DNA of 64,000 nt from NCBI GenBank assembly GCA_946621465.1, contig CAMOOO010000005.1, positions 1-64,000 on the forward strand. The letters are read 5' to 3'. The stretch is from an uncultured Clostridia bacterium. GTDB taxonomy: Bacteria; Bacillota; Clostridia; Christensenellales; DTU072. Of the stretch, positions 31,413-39,888 are shown piece after piece. Below the pieces are notes generated by a model, which saw only the letters and a program-made list of their open reading frames with translations, was not told the origin of the DNA and searched no databases. The translations under genes were made by a program, and so were the position numbers. How positions within the stretch are numbered: position 1 is the first letter of the stretch; each line of letters begins with the position of its first letter.

Positions 31413-32437
31413 TGGCTACGAAAAAAGCGGTCGTGACTTTTGACGACAGACATTTTACGGTGTACGGCGATGACAAACTGCTCGTCAGCGTTCCATCCGC
31501 CGTCGTTCGGAAGAAGAGTTCTTCTCCAGTGGCAGTTGCTTTCGGTAACGACGCAATCAAAATGGCGGAGGGACTGCAAGAGGGGCTGATGTTTTCCAGA
31601 CCTTTCAGCGGCAATACCATTTCCGATCTTATTTCCGCCAAGCTCATGGTGCGGTACTTCTTTAAAAAGTTATTTGGGATCAACCACGCGGTGGAGATTT
31701 ATATTTTGATGTCTTCGGGCATATCCGCCGTCAGTAGGTCGCAAGTAGAACAGGTGTTTATTTCTTCCGGCTATCGGAACGTCTATATTATCGAAAGGCC
31801 GTACCTGCTTGCAAAGATCGCCGAACAAAAGGGTTTCAGGCTGGTTGTTGACGTGGAAGAAGCCACGGCGGAAGTGGCGCTTTGCGACGGCGGTAAACCG
31901 GTGCAGGCGCATTCAATCAATATCGGTTTCCGCGACATAGAGCGCGACCTTACCGAAGAACTGTGCAATAAGTTCGAGCTTTCGCCCTGCATTAAAAAGA
32001 CGGAGCTGAATCAAGAGCGCACGCTGGTACTCAGTTCTTCTGCAGAACTGCCCGTTCTGACCTGCTGTTCGCTGAATAAAGCGGACTACACGCCCATTAA
32101 ACTGATCGGACAGGACGTTATTTCCGGTGAGAACAAGGTGATTACTTTGACGGCAAAGGATCTTTTCCCCATCGTCGAAAAGCCCTACAAAAAGACGAGC
32201 GATTTACTCGGCGCCATGCTGATGGGATGCGATGAAAGGACGATGGAAACGACGGTAAAGAGCGGCATCCTCTATCTCGGAGCGGGGACGCGGATCAATG
32301 GCTTTTCCGAATACATGTACGAAAAATCCGGTTTGCCCGTTTACGTAGACGGCAATCCTTTTATGCAGGTGAAGACGTTATACGGGCTTTTGGACGATAG
32401 CGGCTTTATCAATTATTGTTTGGGCTTTGCACAGTAA
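31412..32437 (+). CDS. Degenerate MreB-like actin-fold protein
   Basis: The product is 341 residues, the length of MreB, starting at a GTG that overlaps the maf stop. The overall MreB pattern can be followed: VPSAVV at about 29, VAFGNDAIKMAEG, SRPFSGNTISDLISAKLM, a central YRNVYIIERPYLLAKIAE, and a late GILYLGAGTRINGFSEYM. But the nucleotide-binding loops are worn away: phosphate loop 1 has no DLGT equivalent, loop 2 reads DVEEATAEV instead of DIGGGT, and the GGG of the adenosine motif is LGAG. It is probably a non-ATPase actin-like scaffold at the membrane. Neighbour maf and the following membrane protein parallel mreB-mreC clusters. Confidence 0.75.
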   Translation: MATKKAVVTFDDRHFTVYGDDKLLVSVPSAVVRKKSSSPVAVAFGNDAIKMAEGLQEGLMFSRPFSGNTISDLISAKLMVRYFFKKLFGINHAVEIYILMSSGISAVSRSQVEQVFISSGYRNVYIIERPYLLAKIAEQKGFRLVVDVEEATAEVALCDGGKPVQAHSINIGFRDIERDLTEELCNKFELSPCIKKTELNQERTLVLSSSAELPVLTCCSLNKADYTPIKLIGQDVISGENKVITLTAKDLFPIVEKPYKKTSDLLGAMLMGCDERTMETTVKSGILYLGAGTRINGFSEYMYEKSGLPVYVDGNPFMQVKTLYGLLDDSGFINYCLGFAQ

Positions 32438-32453
32438 AAAGGTAGGGAGCTTT

Positions 32454-32945
32454 ATGAAAATCAATTTAAACGGGAAGCTATCAAAGAAGGGGACGATCAT
32501 TGCCCTTGCGCTGGTTGCGGCGTTTGTTCTCGCCGGTATCGTCGGCGCGGTAGTCGGGCATAAAAGTTATATTGACAAGCAGGGCGCGGAGATCGTCAAC
32601 GCACCTTTTACCGAGGGGGTCAGCCTGCGGCGCAGGGCGGATATGACCTACGTATACGTCTATGAAGAAAACGCCGAAAGCGTGGACGTGACGAAGGTTT
32701 TGGAACTGTCCAAAGGTGCCTCTATGCGCGTACAAAAGGTGGTGAACGAAAGTGGCGTTGCGTTGCCGACCCATAGCGTTATTAACGTTAAGGAGAATAG
32801 GCACTCTTTCGTGCTATTGCAGGTGACGAGCGACGGAGGCGCGCACGTCAGAAGTTACGTTTTGGAGATCGTGTCCAGAGAGGAATATCGCCCGGACGAT
32901 AAAATGCCGGCGGTCAACGTGGACGACGATCCGATCATTCAATAA
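32454..32945 (+). CDS. Single-pass membrane protein, unknown function
   Basis: The product is 163 residues from the ATG at 32454 (GGGAG upstream); the longer frame overlapping the MreB-like gene is rejected. One transmembrane helix lies at about 14-35 (IIALALVAAFVLAGIVGAVVG), with a basic cytoplasmic start and an extracytoplasmic domain of about 125 residues. It follows the MreB-like gene by 16 bases. Position suggests an MreC-like partner, but it is far shorter than MreC and has no coiled coil I can see. Confidence 0.78.
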   Translation: MKINLNGKLSKKGTIIALALVAAFVLAGIVGAVVGHKSYIDKQGAEIVNAPFTEGVSLRRRADMTYVYVYEENAESVDVTKVLELSKGASMRVQKVVNESGVALPTHSVINVKENRHSFVLLQVTSDGGAHVRSYVLEIVSREEYRPDDKMPAVNVDDDPIIQ

Positions 32946-32965
32946 AAAAATTTTGGGAGGAAATT

Positions 32966-33313
32966 ATGGGTAAATTCAATCCGCGTGGTGGTTTCGGCGG
33001 TGGCGGTGCCAATATGCAACAGCTGATGCGCCAGGCACAAAAGATGCAACAGGATATGCAGGCGGCGCAAGAGGAACTGGCAGAGACCGAAGTCGAAGGG
33101 TCGTCCTGTAACGACATGATCAAGGTCGTCATGACCTGCGACAGGAAACTTTCTTCCATATCCATAGCCAAAGAAATGGTCGATCCTGACGACGTAGAGA
33201 TGTTAGAGGACGGCATCGTTGCCGCTTTTAACGCGGCGATGGAGATCGTTGAAGAGGAGCAAGCCAGAGTCATGGGACCGCTGACCGGCGGCATGGGCGG
33301 AGGATTGTTTTAA
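32966..33313 (+). CDS. ebfC: YbaB/EbfC nucleoid-associated protein
   Basis: The product is 115 residues. The coiled-coil N-terminal region MQQLMRQAQKMQQDMQAAQEEL and the following strand VEGSSCNDMIKVVMTCDRKL match the family, with a Gly/Met-rich tail (LTGGMGGGLF). It forms dimers that bind DNA along the nucleoid. GGGAGG precedes the start. It is followed 2 bases later by recR, its usual partner; the dnaX gene that commonly precedes both is not here. Confidence 0.93.
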   Translation: MGKFNPRGGFGGGGANMQQLMRQAQKMQQDMQAAQEELAETEVEGSSCNDMIKVVMTCDRKLSSISIAKEMVDPDDVEMLEDGIVAAFNAAMEIVEEEQARVMGPLTGGMGGGLF

Positions 33314-33315
33314 TC

Positions 33316-33894
33316 ATGACCGACGCCATGAGTCGCTTGGTGGCGTGCTTTCGTCGTATCCCCGGAGTGGGGAACAAAACGGCGATACGCTACGCATACA
33401 GCGTCATTGAGGATACCAAAGAAAACGCCGAGGAGTTCGCCGCGGCTATTCTTGACGTGAAAGAGCATATTCATCTTTGCGCCGAATGCGGTAACTATAC
33501 CGAGGACGAAGTGTGCGAATACTGCCGCACGCGCGACAAAAAAACCATTTGCGTCGTCGCCCAGCCCAAGGATATCGCACCCTTTGAAAAGGGGGGAATG
33601 TACAACGGCGTCTATCACGTCCTGCACGGGACCATTGACTTCCGCAACGGTATCGGCGTCGATGATATTCGTTTAAAAGAATTGATGGCAAGACTGGTTG
33701 GGGTGGAAGAGGTGATTATCGCCACCAACCCCGACGTCAGCGGAGAACTGACGGCGTCCTTTATCGCCGGACAGATAAAGCCTCTCGGCATAAAAGTCAC
33801 TCGTCTCGCATACGGTATTTCCGTCGGGAGCGAAATCGAGTATGCCGACGAAATCACCCTGCAACGGGCGCTTTCGGACAGAAAAGAATTGTAA
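33316..33894 (+). CDS. recR: Recombination mediator RecR
   Basis: The product is 192 residues, close to the usual 198. It has an N-terminal helix-hairpin-helix (RRIPGVGNKTAIRYAYSV), a four-cysteine zinc finger (CAECGNYTEDEVCEYC at about 55-70), and a Toprim domain (TICVVAQPKDIAPFEKGGMYNGVYHVLHG). With RecF and RecO it helps load RecA at gaps. It is co-transcribed with ebfC. The following GPH transporter starts 28 bases later. Confidence 0.96.
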   Translation: MTDAMSRLVACFRRIPGVGNKTAIRYAYSVIEDTKENAEEFAAAILDVKEHIHLCAECGNYTEDEVCEYCRTRDKKTICVVAQPKDIAPFEKGGMYNGVYHVLHGTIDFRNGIGVDDIRLKELMARLVGVEEVIIATNPDVSGELTASFIAGQIKPLGIKVTRLAYGISVGSEIEYADEITLQRALSDRKEL

Positions 33895-33922
33895 TTACGG
33901 AAAAAGCACACAGAGGAAAAGC

Positions 33923-35440
33923 ATGGCTAAAACGGGCATAGTATCCAAATTCAAAGATTTCAGATATGCGCTGAAACACGACGTTTCCACGTCGGACCAT
34001 ATGGGGACCAAAGAAAAGTTATCCGTCAACCTGGTCAATTCCGGTGGCGACAACTGTATCTCGACTTTAAAGAGTTCTTTTTTCAACGTCTTTTTGACAA
34101 CTTCGCTGGGTTTAGACCCGACCACCATCGCTCTTCTTGCGACGGTAACTACCATACTCGGATATATAAAAGACCCCATAACCGCGCTCATTATCGAGTC
34201 GACTCGTACCAAGTGGGGACGTTTTAAACCATACGTCGTTACCTGTATGCCGGCGGTGGTTTTGCTCAATTTCGCCTTTATGGTCAATCCGTTCTCGGAT
34301 TATCAGGCAAAGGTCATATACGTCTTTACTTTGGAGATACTCCTGTGCATTCTCGGCGGGTTCGCCGGAGCGTGGGGAAATATGAAGCGATGCCTCAGTC
34401 GTGATAAAAAGGAGCGAGAAAACTACTACAAAATGGCGAAAGTGTTCCGCGATATTACCGGCTGTATTCCCGGTATCATCCCCATTCTGATCGACATTTG
34501 TAAAGCAAACAATATTTCTAATCGCTACGTCTTTATCGGTATGGCGATCATTCTTTTCCCGTTCAGTTTTTATTCTGCGTTGCAAGCAAGGCATTTGCGC
34601 GAGCGCGTATTCCTGCCGCCAAAGGCCAATAACTTCCTTTCGCCCAAAGAACTGGGCTACAACATCCGAATGGTGGCAAAGAACAAAAACGCCATTATTC
34701 TGTGGTGGGTCAACGTAGGGACTATCTTCAATTACGTTGCCGATATTGCCAATGCCTACGTCTTTATGTACTGCTACCAATGGTATAGTCTCCAGACGGT
34801 TATGGGCGTATGCGGCGGCGTAGTGTCCTGGATATGTATTATCATGTCCAAGAAAATTTTTAAGAAGATCGGCTATAAAGGGGTCGCTATCGGCTATAAA
34901 ATGCTTATGGCTACCTCCATGATTATTCTGTATTCTATCGGGTTTGGTATGCAGTGGTATTACTGGTTGGGTGTGTGCCTCTGTCGTATGATAGGAGCCT
35001 CCCTCGAGCAGTTGGACGGCGTCGCTACCGATCTCTTCCAAACGGACGTTTGGGACCACTACGAATGGAAGACGGGCGTGCGTAACGAGACGGTTACCGG
35101 ACTGATCAGCGGTTACGTATTGATGCCTATCAGCCTCATGAAGCCATTGTTTTATGCCTATATTTTTAATCGTATCGGGTTCCGCTCCGGCGAGAACGTC
35201 GTGCAAACACCGGAAACTCTCCAAGGGTTATTCTTTGTTTACACCATATTTATTGCAATCGGCAGTATCAGCGATATCTTCCCGTACCTGCTCGTTCGCC
35301 TGAATAAGAAGACGATGGAAACCGTCCGCGCCGATCTCCACGCGCGTGAAATCGCCAAAGAACAAGCGCGACAAGAGGGCAGAGTACTGACTACCGAAGA
35401 AATTCTCGCTATCCACGCCGAGCCTGTGCAAGAAGCATAA
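33923..35440 (+). CDS. GPH-family sugar:cation symporter (MFS)
   Basis: The product is 505 residues from the ATG at 33923 (AGAGGAAA upstream); the frame extends further up into recR but without a suitable start. It has about 12 membrane helices. The cytoplasmic loop TRTKWGRFKPYVV at about 93-105 is the glycoside-pentoside-hexuronide signature (here preceded by DPITALIIES). It should take up a glycoside or uronide with Na+ or H+. The substrate is unknown; no glycosidase is adjacent. A second, longer member lies at 46145. Confidence 0.85.
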   Translation: MAKTGIVSKFKDFRYALKHDVSTSDHMGTKEKLSVNLVNSGGDNCISTLKSSFFNVFLTTSLGLDPTTIALLATVTTILGYIKDPITALIIESTRTKWGRFKPYVVTCMPAVVLLNFAFMVNPFSDYQAKVIYVFTLEILLCILGGFAGAWGNMKRCLSRDKKERENYYKMAKVFRDITGCIPGIIPILIDICKANNISNRYVFIGMAIILFPFSFYSALQARHLRERVFLPPKANNFLSPKELGYNIRMVAKNKNAIILWWVNVGTIFNYVADIANAYVFMYCYQWYSLQTVMGVCGGVVSWICIIMSKKIFKKIGYKGVAIGYKMLMATSMIILYSIGFGMQWYYWLGVCLCRMIGASLEQLDGVATDLFQTDVWDHYEWKTGVRNETVTGLISGYVLMPISLMKPLFYAYIFNRIGFRSGENVVQTPETLQGLFFVYTIFIAIGSISDIFPYLLVRLNKKTMETVRADLHAREIAKEQARQEGRVLTTEEILAIHAEPVQEA

Positions 35441-35696
35441 TTTTTTAAATTGAGTTTTCGGGGGCGACAACCTTTTTCCGCAGAAAACACCCTCTCCCGT
35501 ACCCTCACCCAAAAGATTTTTATTTTAAAATAATCGCGAGAGGAAAACCTTTTTCGACAAAAAGTTTCTTCCTCTCGCGCTCTCTTTTACAAAAACTTTC
35601 ACATTTATTGAATATAATCTTTTATCCTTAATTCCATTTTTCACTTTAAAAAAAGCCCCTTCATCCGAAGGAGCTTTTTTTCGTTTTCTTCTTTAA
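35441..35696. other. Intergenic region with hairpins and a terminator
   Basis: Contains a GC-rich inverted arrangement with GCGAGAGGAAA / TTTCTTCCTCTCGC (about 35535-35582), a partial copy of the dispersed TCCTTAATTCCA repeat tail (35627-35640), and the glyS terminator (35648-35682). No gene. Confidence 0.6.
35648..35682 (-). terminator. Terminator of glyS
   Basis: On the minus strand a GCTCCTTCGG...CGAAGGGGC-type stem runs into seven T residues; the plus strand also has a T run, so it can act both ways. Confidence 0.8.
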
Positions 35697-37085
35697 TTAG
35701 AATGCGAATTTCTCGTCGAAGAACTCTTTGAGCTTGTCGATGGGCAGGCGGATTTGTTCCATGCTGTCGCGTTCGCGGACGGTGACGGTGTTGTCTTCCA
35801 GCGTGTCGAAGTCAACGGTGACGCAGTAGGGGGTACCGATCTCGTCTTGGCGACGGTAGCGTTTACCGATAGAACCGGTTTCGTCGTACTGAACCATGAA
35901 GTCTTTAGCCAGCATCTTGAAGATTTCTTCGGACTTCTCGCCGAGGGCTTTCTTTTGCAGGGGCAGGACGGCTACTTTAATGGGAGCAAGAGCGGGGTGG
36001 AAGTGCATAACCACGCGGCTGTCTCCGCCTTCCAGTTCTTGTTCTTCGTAGGCGTTACAAAGGACTGCGAGGACCATTCTTTCTACACCCAGGGACGGCT
36101 CGATAACGTAAGGAACGTATCTCTCGTTGGTTACCGGGTCGAGGTAGGACAGGTCTTTGCCGCTGACTTTCATGTGTGCGTTGAGGTCATAGTCCGTTCT
36201 GTCTGCCACGCCCCACAGTTCGCCCCAACCAAAGGGGAATTTGAACTCGAAGTCGGTGGTCGCGTTGCTGTAAAAGCAAAGTTCTTCCGGATCGTGGTCG
36301 CGGAGCTTAAGGTTCTCTTCTTTAATACCGAGGCTGAGGAGCCAATCTTTGCAGAAGCTCTTCCAATAGTTGAACCATTCCAGATCGGTGCCGGGCTTGC
36401 AGAAGAATTCCAGCTCCATTTGCTCGAACTCTCTGACGCGGAAAATAAAGTTACCGGGGGTGATTTCGTTACGGAAGGATTTACCTACCTGACCGATACC
36501 GAAAGGCACTTTTGCACGAGAGGTGCGTTGAACGTTAAGGAAGTTGACGAAGATACCTTGCGCCGTCTCCGGGCGGAGATAAATGGTGCTGACGGAGTCC
36601 TCGGTGACGCCCTGGAACGTTTTGAACATCAGGTTGAATTTTCTTACGCCGGTAAAGTCGCACTTGCCGCAGACGGGGCAGGGGATTTTGTTTTCGATAA
36701 TGTACTGTTCCATCTGTTCGTTGGTCCAGCCGGCGATGTTCTCCTCGATGCCCTTTTTCTTCATGTAGTCCTCGATGAGGTTGTCCGCGCGGTGACGGGA
36801 CTTACAGCTCTTGCAGTCCATGAGCGGATCGGAAAAACCGCCTACGTGACCGGACGCAACCCACACGTTGGGGTTCATTAAAATTGCGCTGTCCAGTCCG
36901 ACGTTGTATTCGTTTTGTTGGACGAACTTCTTCCACCACGCCTTTTTGACGTTGTTTTTCAGTTCGGCGCCCAAAGGACCGTAGTCCCACGTGTTGGCAA
37001 GTCCGCCGTAAATTTCACTTCCGCTGTATACGAAGCCTCTGTTTTTGCACAGGGCTACCAGTTTATCCATTGTCAGTTCAGCCAT
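35697..37085 (-). CDS. glyS: Glycyl-tRNA synthetase, single-chain dimeric type
   Basis: The product is 462 residues, the size of the alpha2-type class II enzyme (not the alpha2beta2 glyQ/glyS pair). The N-terminus [31 protein letters not shown] is diagnostic; motif 2 lies around [29 protein letters not shown], and motif 3 around [16 protein letters not shown] cysteine set (CKSC near 90, CPVCGKC near 137) suggests a zinc-binding insertion. AGGAGAAAG precedes the ATG and a fair promoter (TTGACT-17-TATTAT, minus strand near 37140) lies upstream. No T-box is visible, unlike thrS. Confidence 0.96.
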   Translation of the reverse strand: MAELTMDKLVALCKNRGFVYSGSEIYGGLANTWDYGPLGAELKNNVKKAWWKKFVQQNEYNVGLDSAILMNPNVWVASGHVGGFSDPLMDCKSCKSRHRADNLIEDYMKKKGIEENIAGWTNEQMEQYIIENKIPCPVCGKCDFTGVRKFNLMFKTFQGVTEDSVSTIYLRPETAQGIFVNFLNVQRTSRAKVPFGIGQVGKSFRNEITPGNFIFRVREFEQMELEFFCKPGTDLEWFNYWKSFCKDWLLSLGIKEENLKLRDHDPEELCFYSNATTDFEFKFPFGWGELWGVADRTDYDLNAHMKVSGKDLSYLDPVTNERYVPYVIEPSLGVERMVLAVLCNAYEEQELEGGDSRVVMHFHPALAPIKVAVLPLQKKALGEKSEEIFKMLAKDFMVQYDETGSIGKRYRRQDEIGTPYCVTVDFDTLEDNTVTVRERDSMEQIRLPIDKLKEFFDEKFAF

Positions 37086-37173
37086 AATCTTTCTCCTGAA
37101 TTTTCTTTTTTTTACAATAATATAAAAAATTTAATAAAAAGTCAATTAAATCGACGAGGCATAGAATGAAAAG

Positions 37174-37902
37174 GTGGAAAATATACTCTTTACCATGAAG
37201 ATAAAAAACGTAGCCGTTCAGGTGGTCTCCAACCTACTTATCGTGGCGATCTTAGGCACGCTGGCTTTTTTCTGCATTCCGCATACTCAAACTAAGGCGG
37301 TGTTTTCTCCCTACTATCGCGGCGACGAAAACACCGGGCGGGTGGGGATCATGATCAACGTATACGAAAACAGTGACAACGTACGAAAGATCCTCGATAT
37401 TCTGGACAGAAAGGAGGTTACTTGCACCTTTTTCGTCGGGGGCGTATGGGTAGAGAAGAACGGAGAACTGTTAAAAGAAATGTCTTTACGCGCCGAGATC
37501 GGCAATCACGGCTATCTTCACCGCGACCACGCCAAAATCTCCGAGCAAGCCAATAAAGAAGAAATACTCCTCTGTCACAACCTCGTCCTGGCTCTTACTA
37601 AAATACAAATGGATCTTTTCGCGCCCCCGTCGGGGAGCTTTAACGATACAACGCTATCCGTCTGCGAAAAGAACGGATACAAAGTCATCATGTGGTCGAA
37701 GGATACCATCGACTGGCGCGACCACGACGCGGAACTGATTATCAAGAGGGCGATAACGGACGTAAAGAGCGGCGACCTTATTCTTATGCACCCCACCGAC
37801 GAAACGGTAAAGGCGTTGTCGAAAATTATTGATAGCTATAAAGAAAAGGGGCTTCTTCTTTCCACCGTCAGCGACGTAATCGGTCAAGAGGGTTATTTCT
37901 GA
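37174..37902 (+). CDS. Membrane-anchored polysaccharide deacetylase family protein
   Basis: The product is 242 residues if begun at the GTG 37174; the ATG at 37195 (7 codons later) is an equally possible start, as it overlaps by ATGA the stop of a 10-codon frame (37166-37198) preceded by GAGG. One transmembrane segment (about 14-35) anchors an extracytoplasmic NodB domain. EIGNHGYLHRDHAKI carries the metal-binding HxxxxH-type motif, LFAPPSGSFNDTTL is motif 3, and GDLILMHPTDETVKAL is motif 5. The usual catalytic TFDDGP motif reads IMINVYENSDN, so the DD pair is missing; activity is doubtful. It would act on peptidoglycan or wall glycan. Confidence 0.8.
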   Translation: MENILFTMKIKNVAVQVVSNLLIVAILGTLAFFCIPHTQTKAVFSPYYRGDENTGRVGIMINVYENSDNVRKILDILDRKEVTCTFFVGGVWVEKNGELLKEMSLRAEIGNHGYLHRDHAKISEQANKEEILLCHNLVLALTKIQMDLFAPPSGSFNDTTLSVCEKNGYKVIMWSKDTIDWRDHDAELIIKRAITDVKSGDLILMHPTDETVKALSKIIDSYKEKGLLLSTVSDVIGQEGYF

Positions 37903-39199
37903 TCGTTGAATAAAAGAACGGGGACCACTCCGAGATAATTGCCGTCGATTTGTTCACCGCAGATCGTCCCGGCTTGACTTCCTTCGTTATAGCAGACGTA
38001 GACCATGTTGGATTCTTCCGGCGAAGGGGATCGAAGCCACCAGCCGAGCAAAGATTTTCGTGCGGCGTAGTCGGTAACCTGCCGCGTGCGGTCTTTGTCC
38101 TTTTGGGTCGGGTCGGCGTCAAAGCCGTACGCGCCGTCGGTCACTTCACGTTCGCTCGGTAAAAAGACCCTGTCTGCGGTGCAGGAACCGGTGTAGTCGT
38201 TGTTGCCGCCCCCGAACGTCTGACTGTTGCCCTCCGGGTTGGTGGTATTAACGCGATTGTCGCAGGCTGTCAAAAGAAGAAGGGATTTTTCCTCTTCGGA
38301 AAAGGCGGTGTTATAAAAAGAATCGTTGAGCCAGGTTCTGATAGAACTGTACTGGTAATCTGCGGCAAAGAGGTTTTTCTCGCTGTCGTTGTAATAGGTG
38401 CCGTTGTGATAAACGGTGACGTTTTGGTAGGGCTGACTGTCGATAACCAAGTCGCTCGCCAAAAAAGCTGTTTGCCCCTCTATAGAGAGGATGCGCCATT
38501 TAATCGGCTCGAATAAGAACCAGTACACTTCGCCGGAGAGGTAGCCGCTATTTGATTGCCGACCGTTTTCCGGTATGGCTTTACCGTTGGTATCGTTAGG
38601 GCGGTAGCTACTGAAGTACACGCCGCGATAGGTTACTTTATTGTGGGTGACGTCGATATACCACATATAGCAAACGTCGTTGGAGCCGCCTTCGTAGTAG
38701 CCGTATTCCGTCCAATAGGATTTCCATACGTCGTTTTTTTCGTCGGGGTAACGTTGAGATCGGAGGAAAGTTGTAACGTTTCGTTAAGCGCACTCGCCGT
38801 GCCGCCCGTGTCGCGCGTTTGAGGATAGGAACCAAAGAGCATATATTCGCCGTTACTGTCGGCATACCCCGAGGCGTTGACGCGGACGATGTCCGCTTTC
38901 GGAATGACGCCCTGTTGGGACTTTCCGCAAGAACAGTAGCGCGTTTTTACCCCTTCTTCGGTGGCAGTGGCGGGTCTGGTGACGACCCAAGCCCCGTAGA
39001 GGTGATCGTTGCCTTGATGAGTAACGGAGTCGGTAGTTTGTTCTTCGTAAGATTGTTCGGCGCTTTCTTTTTCACCGATAACGCTTGCGCCGGACGTGAT
39101 ATTCCCGCAGGCGGTCAGCATGAGGATGAGGGCCAAAAAAAGGATGGAAAGTAAAGAATTTTTACGGGATTTCCCGATTATGTCAATATGTCCTAACAT
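37893..39199 (-). pseudogene. Lipoprotein with DUF6273-like domain, split by a frameshift
   Basis: Two adjacent minus-strand frames form one protein. The first (39199 down to about 38735) has a signal ending LMLTAC (lipobox), then a GAWVVTRPATATEEGVKTRYCSCGK-type module split here for length, then the start of the C-terminal domain (YMLFGSYPQT). The second (to 37893) continues it and ends with GWWLRSPSPEES and VVPVLLFN, typical of DUF6273. They join exactly by a -1 shift at a run of seven A residues (minus strand; T7 at 38734-38740), restoring KKNDVWKSYW. It is a disrupted gene, a slippage-switched gene, or a sequence error. The 3' end overlaps the deacetylase gene by 10 bases, tail to tail. 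No strong ribosome site precedes the ATG. Confidence 0.8.
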
Positions 39200-39295
39200 T
39201 TTTTGATAATACCACAATATAGTTATGTGTAACCATATTTTAAAAAAAGATAGAATACACTTTTACCGTGAATATATAAAAAGGAGATAGCAGTG

Positions 39296-39541
39296 ATGAG
39301 AAACACGGTCAACCATGCGATTGCATTGCGGATACAACAACTGTTAAAAGAGAAAGAGATGACCAGATATCGTTTGGCAATGAACAGCGGACTGACCCAT
39401 TCCACGCTGAAGAATATCATCCACGAAACCATCCGCGATAACAAGCTGTCCACCACCATTCTGATCGCTGCTGGCTTCGGAATGACCGTCAGTGAATTTC
39501 TGAACAGCTCCCTTTTTAACGAAGAGAACCTGGAGCTTTAA
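39296..39541 (+). CDS. Small XRE-family transcriptional regulator
   Basis: The product is 81 residues from the ATG at 39296 (a GTG one codon before it is also possible); AAGGAG lies 9 bases upstream. It consists of a helix-turn-helix domain: ALRIQQLLKEKEMTRYRLAMNSG, then THSTLKNIIHETIRDNKLST, then GMTVSEFLN. It resembles the short regulators widespread in Clostridia that often sit alone. It is divergent from the broken lipoprotein gene and might regulate it. No ligand domain. Confidence 0.86.
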   Translation: MRNTVNHAIALRIQQLLKEKEMTRYRLAMNSGLTHSTLKNIIHETIRDNKLSTTILIAAGFGMTVSEFLNSSLFNEENLEL

Positions 39542-39584
39542 GAATTTTTTTACATAAGATTACCGCTTAAAAGCCCCAATTTTG

Positions 39585-39613
39585 TTGACAACGGCTAAGA
39601 GGGGATTTATAAT
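39585..39613 (+). promoter_or_regulatory. Consensus promoter of the thrS T-box leader
   Basis: TTGACA (39585-39590), 17 bases, TATAAT (39608-39613); a perfect SigA consensus. Confidence 0.88.
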
Positions 39614-39619
39614 ATCCAT

Positions 39620-39866
39620 AACAAAAACGTCCCTTTACCGGACAAGTACTTTTGTCAGAGCCGTTTTTCAGAGAGTTCGGGTCGTCAGGCTGAAAGCCCG
39701 GATATCACGGTGACGGAAGGAAACCACCTGTATTTATGGGACGGGGTGAGCCGACCTTTTCGGCGAAAGAAGGGACGGGTCTCAATCGACTCGTAACTAA
39801 GGTGGAACCGCGGAAAAGATTTTTCGTCCTTAGACTGAGAGGCAGTCTAAGGATTTTTTATTATAA
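39620..39866 (+). promoter_or_regulatory. T-box riboswitch upstream of thrS
   Basis: The conserved T-box sequence AAGGTGGAACCGCGG lies at 39799-39813, complementary at its bulge to uncharged tRNA 3' ends. A terminator follows: TCCTTAGACTG (39827-39837) / CAGTCTAAGGA (39843-39853) plus T6. Upstream the AGAGAG element (about 39671) and a long stem I closed by ACGTCCC (near 39628) with GGGACG (near 39739) are seen. The specifier should be a threonine codon; ACC near 39726 is my best candidate but I am unsure. Uncharged tRNA-Thr would stabilise the antiterminator and turn thrS on. Confidence 0.9.
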
Positions 39867-39888
39867 AAAAATGTTAAGGAGACGAATT

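Noticed and set aside
34112..35224. 370-codon frame on the minus strand
   Set aside because: Opposite-strand shadow of the GPH transporter; His/Asp-rich and without a start signal.
39736..39888. N-terminal extension of threonyl-tRNA synthetase
   Set aside because: The extension runs through the T-box and its terminator; it is not the TGS domain, and a good ribosome site precedes the ATG at 39889.
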